Counted from the first letter of the stretch, positions 43,200 through 53,249 are shown. The stretch is DNA of 64,000 nucleotides from Globisporangium splendens (GCA_006386115.1 VFIW01000099.1:62001-126000), one strand, 5' to 3'. The notes: generated by a model not told the origin, from the letters alone. Numbers and translations are program-made.

Positions 43200-43433
43200 G
43201 ATGCGCGATGATACTTGGTCGCAGTGGAGTAGCTGGCGAGTTTGGTGACTTGGTTGACTGTCGATTGGGGACTCGAAGGCAAATTGGGAAGTGAGCGCTT
43301 GTGAGAAGCGTGAGTATGAATCCAGACAGACACAGCAGAGTCAAGCCGAAGAGGGAAGTAAGTAAGACAGGACGCTGTGGCAATCTCTGGTGGTGAGTGT
43401 GAGAACATGGTTTGTTGAGGTATCTGCTAGGTA
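41747..43433 (-). repeat. Left arm of H/I inverted duplication (1687 bp)
   Basis: Pairs with 44720-46406; paired coordinates sum to 88153. The outer edge is inside the stop codon (TGA in H, TAA in I). The inner edge lies 234 bases upstream of the ATG. One mismatch seen (42083 against 46070). Confidence 0.95.
43278..43297 (-). promoter_or_regulatory. Oomycete initiator motif of transporter H
   Basis: The minus strand reads CGCTCACTTCCCAATTTGCC, an almost perfect fit to the initiator consensus, about 79-98 bases before the ATG. Confidence 0.78.
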
Positions 43434-43556
43434 GGTCAGTCTCGGCTGTCCTAGGGTACTGTAGTGTACACCCGCAAGAGGGCCGGGTTGGCCGAAGAGA
43501 GATCACTCAGCAGTCAATGGAGCGGCCATAAGCTGGGCACCGCGTTGGCTGCATCT

Positions 43557-43624
43557 GAGCGACACTGGTGTACCTAGTTGAAATTTTGGCGTTGAAAGTG
43601 AGGGTTGAAGTTGACAAGATCGTT
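43557..43624. repeat. Detached inner inverted repeat of the H/I pair, left
   Basis: Reverse complement of 44530-44597 with no mismatch seen; the coordinate sum is 88154, one off the main arms. Contains the CAACTTCAACC and GCCAAAATTTCAA words, which also occur at the inner side of the F/G arms. Confidence 0.85.
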
Positions 43625-43699
43625 TCGGTTACAGGATCGTACAGTACGTTGTCGAAGAATGGCTTGTGGGAGTTGGTGATGGGAAACGGTCATTCCGAT

Positions 43700-43733
43700 A
43701 GCTTATATCAGTAAATTGTGACAGATTTTATCT
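43700..43733 (-). repeat. AGATAAAATCT element, H/I spacer copy
   Basis: The minus strand reads AGATAAAATCTGTCA, a short gap, then ACTGATATAAGCT, matching the F/G spacer copy. Confidence 0.6.
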
Positions 43734-44529
43734 TTGGTGTAAATATTGATGGGTATACTTACTACTTTATGTCAGAAAATTGACATCCGTCCACGTTTAC
43801 ATCAGTCATGGGAAAGTGCAGCAAACACTGCAACTGTGGTCAAAATTTCAGCTTTTCTTCGTTCTGCCGTGCCAGCAACGTGCAGTCTCAAGCTTACTTC
43901 ATTCGACATTCACTGAGCAGACCACTTGCTCTTCTTGACTTTGTTGCAAATGCAATTACAGAATTCGCAATCGTGTTTGGACCAGCCATAGCGTTAGTTT
44001 GAAGATTCGATGGTGGTGGACGGTAGTCCGCGCTCTCTCGTGCGATCGTGTCGTTGGTTTGGATGGATGGACAAGTCGTTATGGCTTACATTGTGACTCT
44101 CACGGTTACTTCGACAAACAGGCAAATTAGCTCCGGTTAAAAGAAATGAAAGCAGTTCCCTGCCAAGGCACTTTCTATTGGAAACACTCTCTGATCGATC
44201 TTTTTTGCGGCAGTTGTACCTCAGTTGCTGTCCTCGCCTCCTTCAACTGAGATGTGGCTCGCTTGCACCCGCTTATCTGAACTCAGCGCACCGTCAAGTG
44301 TGCGGATACGACCAATGAGGGGAGCGGCAATTTTCACCAAGCAAATACCGCTTGATTAATCTGCGCACAAGAGCCCATGTTTTTACCAAACCTGCAAGAT
44401 TCGCGAGCCTTTCCTTGTTCGACTTGCGAATTTTGAACCCAAGCATACAAAGCAACGCGCTTCGCGAAAGTACACTCGTCAGTGAAATGAACGTCCACCT
44501 CTTCATCAAAAACATACATCTGACCGACG

Positions 44530-44597
44530 AACGATCTTGTCAACTTCAACCCTCACTTTCAACGCCAAAATTTCAACTAGGTACACCAGTGTCGCTC
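44530..44597. repeat. Detached inner inverted repeat of the H/I pair, right
   Basis: Partner of 43557-43624. Confidence 0.85.
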
Positions 44598-44719
44598 GAT
44601 GTGCATCACACTACCTTTGTGTACAGGTTGATCCGTCATCTTGCGTGTCCAGACAACAGCTGTAGCAGACACTCGGAAGCAGACGAAGTTGTTCTGCTCT
44701 TCTCCTTCAATTGCTGTCA

Positions 44720-46406
44720 TACCTAGCAGATACCTCAACAAACCATGTTCTCACACTCACCACCAGAGATTGCCACAGCGTCCTGTCTTACTTACTTCCC
44801 TCTTCGGCTTGACTCTGCTGTGTCTGTCTGGATTCATACTCACGCTTCTCACAAGCGCTCACTTCCCAATTTGCCTTCGAGTCCCCAATCGACAGTCAAC
44901 CAAGTCACCAAACTCGCCAGCTACTCCACTGCGACCAAGTATCATCGCGCATCATGGTCAGCAAAGACATTGAAGCCGCCGCCACCCCAGGCTACGACGC
45001 CTACGCCTCGCCCAAGGTCGTCGACGGCGAGATCCAAGACGGCGAAAGACAGCCCAAACAGGGAGCCTCCGTGATCCAGCTCCTGCTCATCGCCATGCCG
45101 CGTATGGCCATCCAGATGACCTGGTCGGCTCAGTGGGCCGCCCTCGGACCGTACCTCGGCACCATGCTCCCCAAGTACGCCGTGCAGCTCACGCAAGTCA
45201 TCGGACCTGCCACGGGTATCATCGCTGGACCTGCCGTCGGCGTGTTCAGTGATCGCAGCACGAACCCGTGGGGTCGTCGTCGTCCGTTCCTCTTCATCGC
45301 CTCCATCACCAGTGTGATCTGCTGGATCCTCATGGGGTTCACGCGCCAGATCGGTGAAGCCTTGGGCGACTACGGCTCGGGAAAGGACGGCGAGCCGACC
45401 CACCGTCCGTGGACCGCCTTCTTCACCGTCTTCTTCTACGCCTGGATGGACATCACCGTGAACGTCGTGCAGACGCCCACGTTCTTGATGATCTCGGACT
45501 TTGCTGGCGACCGTCAGACGCTCGGTGCGTCCATCGGTCAGGGCTGGTCCACGCTCGGCTCCATCATGGTCGCAGGCTACATCTACATCTTCGGCGCGGC
45601 CCACAAGACGCTCGGCTGGTTCTTGGCCATGCTCTCAGCGTTCATGATGGTGACCGTGGCGATCTCGTGCATCGCCGCGAAAGAGACGCCTCTGAGCAAG
45701 GACGCTGTGGCCAAGACCACTGCGTGGGACCAGATCAAGGTGGCGTTCGGCTCCATCATCAAGGGTCTCATGACGCTCCCTGGTTCGCTCATCGCCTACT
45801 GCGTCGTCTTCTTCTGCGTCGAGTACGGCTACACGGCGTACAACGGCAACAAGGGTCAGTTCTTCGGCTTTGAGGTGTACGACGGTGAGGCCACCGGTGC
45901 TGATGCTTGTGGTGACGACTGCACCAAGGCGCAAGACGACTACAACCACGGCGTGAGTGTCGCCGGCGGATCCACGGATCTCATCTTCAACATCGTCGGG
46001 TACTTGTTCTCGTGGGCGATCCCGTTCCTCGTCAAGAAGTTTGGTGCCAAGTGGGTGTTGATCGTCAGTTTGATCCCACAGTCGCTGCTCATGGTCATGG
46101 CGTTCACCAAGGTTGTGGCGATCGACGTGCTCATCGTCGTGCTCACCACCATGTCTCAGACCATCGTGTTTGCGCTCTTGGTGCCGATCGTCGTGCACGT
46201 GTTCGGATCTGATGTGGAGATTGGGATGTACGTGGGTGCGCTCAACTCTGCGCAGTGCTTCGGCCAGTTGCTCAACTTCATCATCGGCGCTGCGCTTGTG
46301 GAGACGTCGATGGGCTACAAGTTGCCGGTGTTCATCGGTGGTGTGATGAGTTTCGCGGGTGTCATCATCGCTCTCTTCTTCCTCAAGATCAAGATGTACA
46401 CGATGT
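44720..46406 (+). repeat. Right arm of H/I inverted duplication (1687 bp)
   Basis: Reverse complement of 41747-43433 with one mismatch seen at 46070. It covers the I initiator and reading frame, and ends in the stop codon. Confidence 0.95.
44856..44875 (+). promoter_or_regulatory. Oomycete initiator motif of transporter I
   Basis: CGCTCACTTCCCAATTTGCC, mirror copy of the H initiator, about 79-98 bases before the ATG. Confidence 0.78.
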
Positions 46407-46408
46407 AA
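44954..46408 (+). CDS. SUT/SUC-like GPH-type MFS sugar transporter I (484 aa)
   Basis: Inverted duplicate of H with the same predicted protein (MVSKDIEAAA start). One private base (T at 46070, silent). Stop codon TAA, then unrelated 3' sequence. Signature WGRRRP, the DITVNVVQTP block and the outer-loop cysteine pair are intact. It converges with the GH81 glucanase gene; the stop codons are about 280 bases apart. Confidence 0.93.
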   Translation: MVSKDIEAAATPGYDAYASPKVVDGEIQDGERQPKQGASVIQLLLIAMPRMAIQMTWSAQWAALGPYLGTMLPKYAVQLTQVIGPATGIIAGPAVGVFSDRSTNPWGRRRPFLFIASITSVICWILMGFTRQIGEALGDYGSGKDGEPTHRPWTAFFTVFFYAWMDITVNVVQTPTFLMISDFAGDRQTLGASIGQGWSTLGSIMVAGYIYIFGAAHKTLGWFLAMLSAFMMVTVAISCIAAKETPLSKDAVAKTTAWDQIKVAFGSIIKGLMTLPGSLIAYCVVFFCVEYGYTAYNGNKGQFFGFEVYDGEATGADACGDDCTKAQDDYNHGVSVAGGSTDLIFNIVGYLFSWAIPFLVKKFGAKWVLIVSLIPQSLLMVMAFTKVVAIDVLIVVLTTMSQTIVFALLVPIVVHVFGSDVEIGMYVGALNSAQCFGQLLNFIIGAALVETSMGYKLPVFIGGVMSFAGVIIALFFLKIKMYTM

Positions 46409-46690
46409 GCTCATGCTTTGTTTTGCATGTCATAGCGTGCATAGACGGTGCCTGTCGAGGGGAGAAGGAGGACATTTGTGCGCAGTCTCTTTTTTGTCCA
46501 CTCAAGGTGGACGTTTGTTGTGCAGGAAGTGGACAGTAGGATCCCTACTCTTTAAATTCAGTACATGTGGCTTTCTCACTTTCACTTTTATGATTCACGA
46601 TTGCTTTGAACGCCTAGGAGAATGAACATCAAAACTGGAGCTACTGCTAAACAAACATTACGCATTTGCGTACTTGGCGATGGCAGCGCT

Positions 46691-48931
46691 TTATGGGCGT
46701 GTGGCCGCCATGTACAGAGCCCACGAGCGCGTGAGGCCGTCGTCCATGGCGACCGTCTGGAGCTTCGCCATCGCGACGTCCTTGTTCACCGTGGCGTAGT
46801 TTGCGTACAGCAACGACATCCACGTGTTGCTGACGTCATTGTTGACGATAATCGCTTCACGAGACAGCACTTGGTTCCATTCTTGCTCCACGAACTGGCG
46901 CGTTCGCACAAACTCAGTCACGGGTGAGATCGGGATCATCTGGATACCGTGGATAGCATACTTCTCCGCACTGAACCACGTGGCGTAATCGATCTTGTTG
47001 TCGAACATGATGCCAGTAACCTTGTTGGGGCGGATTTGCGCCGGCTGGGCTTGGTTCGCATCAGTCATGAGGAAGTACGTCTGGATCGCGCGGGTGTCCA
47101 ACTTCAACATGAGTTTGCCGATGCGAGTGAGGTCCGGGTTGTTGGTCACCTGACCAAACAGCGTAAGTCCATAGTGGAAGTTAATGTCTTCTGACGTACT
47201 CTCCTGATCTTTGCCATCAGCAAAAGGTGTCACGCCGTGCGAGTACGAGTGGCCACGGTACCAGTCAAAGTTTCGAAACTTCGGGAAGTACGCATCGGTC
47301 CACGACGGATTCGCCACATCTCGGATCATGAAGCCGGCCATGCGGTTAAGTTCACTGATGCGGCTCCACGCTGGATCCAAGTAGTTGACGATCGCGGCCG
47401 TCGTGATCCAGTAGCCGTAGTGGTAGTGGTGGTCGTTGTACATCGTGTTGCCGAAGTCAGCGTTAGCGTCGTTGGTTTTGAACCCTTGTGAACTCAGGAT
47501 ACCGCGGTAGATTGTGTCGTAGTACAGGCTGTTGGCCCACTGGTTCGCCAAGAACGGGACCAGGATGTTCTCCAGCTTGGTCACACACTCGGTGCGCAGC
47601 GACGTGTCCGTGCCAACAACCGAGGAATCACTCGCCATCAAGCACAACGACGCGTACTTTTGCGCAGCCTTGCCGTTGAAGTAGTAGCTCCCGTCGAGAG
47701 GCAAACTCCACGCGGCTCGGATATCCGCCGTCAGAATCGCTTTCAGATTCTGAGCCGCGACTACGCTCGCAGAAGGCTTGCGCGGAGGGAAAAAGTCCAC
47801 TGGGATGCTGGTCGTGTCGGTGAAGCGCCACACTGGGGGAGAAGTCTTCGTCAACAGCGCCGTCATCTTGCCGCGCGTCGTCGAGTACGCCTCAACGCCG
47901 CCAGCCTCGGCCGCACTCGTACGGTCCAGCGTGTCGACGTGGTGGATCTGCGCGTAGTGGAGTAGCCCGGTGCCACAGTTTCCGCTCGTCTTCCAGTTGT
48001 ACGAGTACGAGTTTTCATCCTTCGCCTCGACATCGCCTCCCTCAAGGACACAGAAGAATCCCTGGTCAAAGATCGTCTGGACCGAGGCAGTTGGGATGAG
48101 TGCAACGCGAGACGTGCCAGTGAAAGGCGCTACGCCGACTAACTTGGACACCCCATCCACTCGAAGCGCAATCGCAGTCGAAAAGTAAAGTGTCCACGTC
48201 TGACCGTTGTTGAATGCCATCACGAACCGATCGCTCGTGAGCTGGAGCCCCGAGACCGCGTTTTGGCCATTGATGCTGATGATCGCATACGCCGTGGAGA
48301 AACTCGGGGTGAGACCCGCGTACTTTGCAGTCGCAAAGGCCATGCCACTCACCAAAGTTGACTCAAACTTGGTCGAGCCCTTGGAGAAGCGCAGTTGCAC
48401 ACTCAAGTCGTCCCATCCGTAGATTTCAAACGCTGGGGGCGACGTGAACTCGGTCGCAGAAAACACGAACTCGTCGATGATGCCGTGGAGATAGAACTTG
48501 TTGGCATTGCCGTTCCCGGTGCTCCCGCCGTACCCTCGGGTCGGGTATGGATAGCTAATGCTCAGTCCATACGGTGCACTGACAATCGATGGACGGACAG
48601 TGTACGGGTTGACCCAGGCAGGTTGCACTTGAGCATCGGTCGTGGCAGCGATCATGTTGCCCCACCAGTTGTTCGTCGGGATCGCTTTGCTTCCGACAAG
48701 CCCTGCAGCCATGAAGCGCGGAGGCAGGAAGGTCTTGTGCGCGTCGGTGTATGGGAACAGCGTTGTAGGTGGAGCTTCAGTGGAGAGCGAGGCGAACAAC
48801 TGGAAATCAGCCTTCGGTGCGATCGTGACGTTGACGCTTTCGAGGTTGAGCTGAGCAGATGCGCCGAGCCAGCAGCTCGAGGTTGTCAAAGCCGCTGCCA
48901 GACAGAGGCACGCTTGAGAAAAGTGCACCAT
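46691..48931 (-). CDS. GH81 endo-beta-1,3-glucanase, secreted (746 aa)
   Basis: An inverting glucanase that cuts internal beta-1,3 bonds, as in laminarin, callose or cell-wall beta-glucan. A classic signal peptide (hydrophobic ACLCLAAALTTSSCWLGASA, cleavage expected after Ala26) predicts secretion. Family features: the N-terminal domain start LPPRFMAAGLVGSKAIPTNNWWGN; the DHHYHYGYW motif at about 505-513; and the catalytic-site block DGKDQESTSEDINFHYG at about 572-588, with the acidic residues known to act in this family. Length fits a single-domain GH81 enzyme without a binding module. No introns, and an initiator motif lies upstream. It closes the transporter cluster on the right; with the GH1 enzyme it suggests beta-glucan breakdown, although remodelling of the organism's own beta-glucan wall is an equally valid role. 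Confidence 0.95.
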   Translation of the reverse strand: MVHFSQACLCLAAALTTSSCWLGASAQLNLESVNVTIAPKADFQLFASLSTEAPPTTLFPYTDAHKTFLPPRFMAAGLVGSKAIPTNNWWGNMIAATTDAQVQPAWVNPYTVRPSIVSAPYGLSISYPYPTRGYGGSTGNGNANKFYLHGIIDEFVFSATEFTSPPAFEIYGWDDLSVQLRFSKGSTKFESTLVSGMAFATAKYAGLTPSFSTAYAIISINGQNAVSGLQLTSDRFVMAFNNGQTWTLYFSTAIALRVDGVSKLVGVAPFTGTSRVALIPTASVQTIFDQGFFCVLEGGDVEAKDENSYSYNWKTSGNCGTGLLHYAQIHHVDTLDRTSAAEAGGVEAYSTTRGKMTALLTKTSPPVWRFTDTTSIPVDFFPPRKPSASVVAAQNLKAILTADIRAAWSLPLDGSYYFNGKAAQKYASLCLMASDSSVVGTDTSLRTECVTKLENILVPFLANQWANSLYYDTIYRGILSSQGFKTNDANADFGNTMYNDHHYHYGYWITTAAIVNYLDPAWSRISELNRMAGFMIRDVANPSWTDAYFPKFRNFDWYRGHSYSHGVTPFADGKDQESTSEDINFHYGLTLFGQVTNNPDLTRIGKLMLKLDTRAIQTYFLMTDANQAQPAQIRPNKVTGIMFDNKIDYATWFSAEKYAIHGIQMIPISPVTEFVRTRQFVEQEWNQVLSREAIIVNNDVSNTWMSLLYANYATVNKDVAMAKLQTVAMDDGLTRSWALYMAATRP

Positions 48932-48973
48932 GGTCTTGATTGTTGCCGTGGAGTTCTGGTGCGTGTGCTGTTT

Positions 48974-48992
48974 GGAAGATTCGACAATGAGG
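48974..48992 (-). promoter_or_regulatory. Probable oomycete initiator motif of the GH81 gene
   Basis: The minus strand reads CCTCATTGTCGAATCTTCC, a fair match to the consensus, 43-61 bases before the ATG. Confidence 0.6.
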
Positions 48993-51940
48993 AGCGAGAT
49001 TGGAGATGAAATCTCCTCTCGTTCGGAACAAGTCGCTTCTGAGCCAGTAGATCCTATTCAGAGCGGTGCCTCGCTACTCTTCTTTGAGGAGCTCACTGCC
49101 TGCGTCGGCTGGATGTTCCACAGCCTTCGATGGAAGCCTCTGCGCTTCCTGGTGCCACTTGAGGCTCCCTCTCTGTGCAGGTGGAGAGTGGTGATGCTTC
49201 TCCCTCCACCTGCGACTCTAGAAGCATGCCACGCATTCCTCCCTGCATCTATTTCACAAACTGCAACTGGTCACATGTCAAAGTGCACATGCCACGTGCA
49301 AATCTTCAGAAAGGGTGGCGGCTGCAAGGAATCAAGTGCATCTTGTTGGTCATCCATGCCCGTCGACCTCAACAAGCTACAGTATTCGCGTGCAAAATGG
49401 CTCACGCTATCGAGTCGAGCGCCTTTCTGCCGTCGATCTCCGCTGAGAGTCCGCCTAATCAGATCCGACGTGACAGTCACACAAGCAGAACGAGCAGCAG
49501 CGGACCAAAGCGTGGGACGGAGAGTTGAAGTTGGTCCACGTCGAGAAAAGAGTGGTACGACAGGCAATGCCTCGCAGATTTGTTTATGCGTCAGCTCACG
49601 ATCCTTGAATGGAGGGGTGCTGGATGAGAAAGAGGAGGCTTTGCAAAACCGGCATGGAACAACGAACTGTATCCTTGATTCTCCCCTGTGTGTCACTCGA
49701 AGTCTTGCCGTAGTAGAGATAGGATAGCGTGGATTCAGCTAGCTGAAGATGCTGCGGTCTCGATGTGTCACACCGCAACGCCATTTCTTGAAGCCCAACG
49801 CATTGGGCTTCGCGTCTGTTTGGCACCAGATCAACGAGTCAGTGGCTTCCCCACCAGTCAACTCTGGACCAGAATTCTTTCGCGTCTATCCACAGAATCA
49901 TCATCGATCTTTGACTCATCAGTTGCATCGCAATAGTTGTTCCGTCTAATACAGAGAAGATTGGCATGACCCCTGCGGAATAGTTACTCGGTCTGTGAAT
50001 GCAGTCATGTGATCAGTAGACTCCGGAGTTTTGCTTGTAAAGCGCTTTCAACAATGCCGCTGATCCAAAAGTATCGCAAGCAATTAGAGATGTCAACTCC
50101 TCCTAGACTCATCACGAAGAGATGCAGCTCAGTTGCTGACTCGTGCCGACCGAGGTGCCGCATCTCCTCGTTGCATGCGCGCGAATACGTATGAGGCGCC
50201 GCATTGCTGAAGCAGAGGTGCAGACTGGTGTGGATTGAATGGGCACTTCCCGACAGGTGTTCGAAATAAATCAAGTGAGTGCTGTCACCGAACTGCATCC
50301 ACCTACACGCCAAATCAGAGCTCGCAACGCTCCATTGTGAATTCCAGAAGCAATAGATAGTTGCACTCGTTGTGTTCAGTGCTTTTGGTATGTGCCTGAA
50401 AAGAATGAAGGAGAGGGGTCAGCTAGTTTTGTAGACTTGAAGGTGCCACCTCGGGAATCGTGGGTGCGCTCGGCAGAGTGCTTGGCAGAGTGGTGCTGGG
50501 TCGCTACGCTCGCAGAGTTGGGTGTACAAATATTCTGTGATTGCTGAGAGCAGTGAACGAATGAGGTGAGTCTGCTTGTTCTGCTCGGTGGCTCTGGTGC
50601 TGAACGATCTAAGGCATCGGAGGAGGATCAATTTGTCGCCTTGTGTTCGCATGGTACATGTGCGATTATCAGATTCCGCGAGAAAGATAATCGCATGCAA
50701 TGACATGCAACAGGATGGTTCTGATGTCACGCTCCAGTCGTGAGAGAGTGGCACCCACTCGCATCGAAAAAATACTGTACGTTGCACTTCAAGCTGCAAA
50801 GTCGACGCTTACGACCACCTCCACGAGGACTTATCCCATCTTCACGTTGCATGCCAACCGGTGCAGTGCTCATTCATGCGCACAACTGACAGGATTCTCA
50901 AAACCATCGTTTGCGCCTTGATTCATGCTGGTCATCACCCGAACACCCGCTCCATTTGGGACCGTTAACCAGGTCTCGGTAAAAAACTGCACCAGCGTCG
51001 TGCATCTGCTGCGCTGTGCTGCGATGTCAGCTATTTCAGTATGTTGGATCAGTACTGTTGCGATTCATAAATCTAGGGCATATTTAGTACACTGGTTAAG
51101 GGTTGGGTGGTACGAATTGAAGTGCCTTCTTTAGGACGATGAAACTTATTATATATTACGCATATTTTCATTTAGTTGGCAACTTTGATGAATAGAATAG
51201 CAACTATCAACCGCAGAAAACTCCCTTCTAATTTATATACACTGTGCGTCACATGCTTGCGAACTGAGAACGAAATTCGTGAACGCAGCAGACAATGGAG
51301 CTCTCACGCAGGTAATCTATTGCGATAGTGGCTATGGGTGTGCCCTCTGTTGTCCCTTCTTCACGTCAGCGGCTTTGTCTCTTGCTGCATCACCAGTGGT
51401 AGTGCGAGAAAGCAGATAGCTCCTGGACGCAATCCCTCTCTCATTTACGCAACCAGATACCGTCAAGAGGGACAACACAAGGCAGACTGGACGCCAGCAT
51501 TCTCAAGTAAAATCGAATGTGTTCGATATCGAATCAGCGCTCGAAGTCCAGGAGTTGCACTCGAAGCGCTCAGCACCCGTCGATTGCAAAGACAGCAGGG
51601 GATGATGCAAAACCTCCCTTTGGCACGTGCTGTTCTGCTAATCACGTCCATTACGCACGATTCGCCTTTCAATGTGCACCCACTGCATCATCAATGCTGG
51701 TATCAATCCTCGATTGATTGGCAATCGACCAGCAAGAAGAAACTCCGCATGTCAACTGCCATTATGTTGCACCAACCTCTTACAGTTGCGATCAAGTTGC
51801 TAAGAACAATCCTATGTTGTCTTGATGTTGCACCAATTTTCTAAAGTTGCCGAGCAGCTGCTGGTGGCATCAGCCACTTTGAACTGCACCCGAGTGCATA
51901 CGTGGCACAGACTGAACAGAAATTGACTGTTTGTGCAAGG
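48993..51940. other. Intergenic between GH81 and the PLP-homeostasis gene
   Basis: About 3 kb. No gene recognised on either strand. It has one short perfect stem (GAAGCCCA...TGGGCTTC, 49789-49810). It separates the intronless transporter cluster from the intron-rich housekeeping genes. Confidence 0.5.
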
Positions 51941-53019
51941 ATGGCGTCGAGTGCGAGCGTGGTGCGCAACCTGCAGGTCGTGCGCGAGAAAGTGGTGCAG
52001 GCCGCCGCCAAGAGCGCCTGGAAGCAGCAGGTGCGTCTCTGTCTTCTCTCTCTCTCTCTCTCTCTCTCTTGTGTCTGTTCTTGGCTGTACCGCTACGCGC
52101 GTCGTCTGTTGCACTGCTGCACGATTAAACAACAACAGCAGTTCATGCAAACGGAGGCTAACGTCTCTTGTCATGTGCGGAACTAATTATCTATATATGG
52201 CTGTATGTGTATGTGTTGCTGGTGATCGCGTAGTGCACGCTCGTGGCTGTGAGCAAAACCAAGCCGATCGAAGACCTCCAGGCTGCATATGCGCACGACC
52301 AGCGCCATTTCGGTGAAAACTACGTACGTGGGTTTGTTGCGAAGCATAGTTGCACTTCGACTAGAGCTATATGGAATAAAGTGCTTCATTAATTCTGTCG
52401 ACGTATCGTGCCGTAGATTCAAGAGCTTATTCAGAAGACGCCGTCGCTGCCATCGGACGTGAAGTGGCATTACATTGGTCACGTGCAGTCGAACAAGGCC
52501 AAGTCGCTGGTGCGCGACGTGCCGAACCTGTACATGGTCGAGACCGTGGACTCGATCAAGATCGCGAATGCACTCAACAGGGCGTCGGGCGAGTTCCGCA
52601 CGACCCAGTTGAACGTGCTCGTACAGGTGAACACAAGCGACGAAGACCAGAAAAGCGGCACGACCTCCATGGACGAGTCCGTCGAACTGGCGCAACACAT
52701 CGTCAACTCGTGTGAGCACTTGCGCCTCGCGGGTCTGATGACCATCGGACGCTACGGCGACACGACCTCGGAATGCTTTGACCGACTGGTCGCGTGCCGC
52801 AAGAAGATCGCGGAGGCGCTGAACAAACCAGAAACGGAGCTCGACCTGAGCATGGGCATGTCCGGAGACTACGAACTTGCAGTGAGTTGTTGTGTTTCGT
52901 TGACCGTCTTCGTCTTTGTGGCTGATGTACTATTTTGGAACATGTAGATCTCGTGTGGCAGTACTTACGTTCGCGTCGGCTCGACCATCTTTGGCGATCG
53001 CAATTACGCAAAGGCATAG
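51941..53019 (+). CDS. PLPBP: PLP-homeostasis protein, YggS/PROSC family (four exons, 238 aa)
   Basis: Pyridoxal-phosphate binding protein with the alanine-racemase-like barrel; it buffers PLP for other enzymes and has no known catalytic activity. Exons: 51941-52030, 52234-52323, 52417-52881, 52948-53019, all joined in phase 0 with GT-AG borders (donors GTGCGT, GTACGT, GTGAGT). The PLP lysine is in VAVSKTKP at the start of exon 2. Other family blocks are FGENY at the end of exon 2, [26 protein letters not shown], and the terminal [13 protein letters not shown]. Length is typical. Intron 1 carries a CT microsatellite at about 52046-52069. Last exon and stop follow the family C-terminus exactly, so the model is secure. 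Confidence 0.93.
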
Positions 53020-53249
53020 AGAAACCATTGAGTTTATATATCAGGATGCAAAGTGTGATGTCACCTGGCACAATCATGCATAGGACATTTCATCATTTGT
53101 GCTTCGAGCACGTCAGTCGGGGAGAATTGAAGCCAAGTAGCATTGCATCAGTTCTCAGCTATCAGATGTGACTCATTTCGCCGGAAATAACAAGGTTTAC
53201 AAATCGCAAACCTTCTGTGAGTACTTCTTCCCGTACGAAAAACCTTCCA

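Larger units (their letters stand above)
43434..44719. other. Region between the H and I arms
   Basis: Head-to-head upstream region for H and I. After the arms end, 117 bases (43434-43556 side) and about 120 bases (44598-44719 side) are unrelated. Then a 68-bp inverted pair resumes (43557-43624 and 44530-44597), and then about 900 bases of spacer. No gene recognised. It contains an inverted copy of the AGATAAAATCT element (43700-43733) and CAAAATTTCA words near 43580, 43844 and 44567. Confidence 0.6.

Noticed and set aside
35686..46408. Assembly artefact as the cause of the F/G and H/I palindromes
   Set aside because: Not excluded, but the spacers and all four 3' flanks are distinct, the stop codons differ and private single-base differences exist, which is hard to obtain from a simple mis-join.
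49789..49810. Perfect 8-bp stem with 6-base loop (GAAGCCCA / TGGGCTTC)
   Set aside because: No gene or transcript context; rho-independent type terminators do not apply in this genome, and such stems occur by chance in 3 kb.
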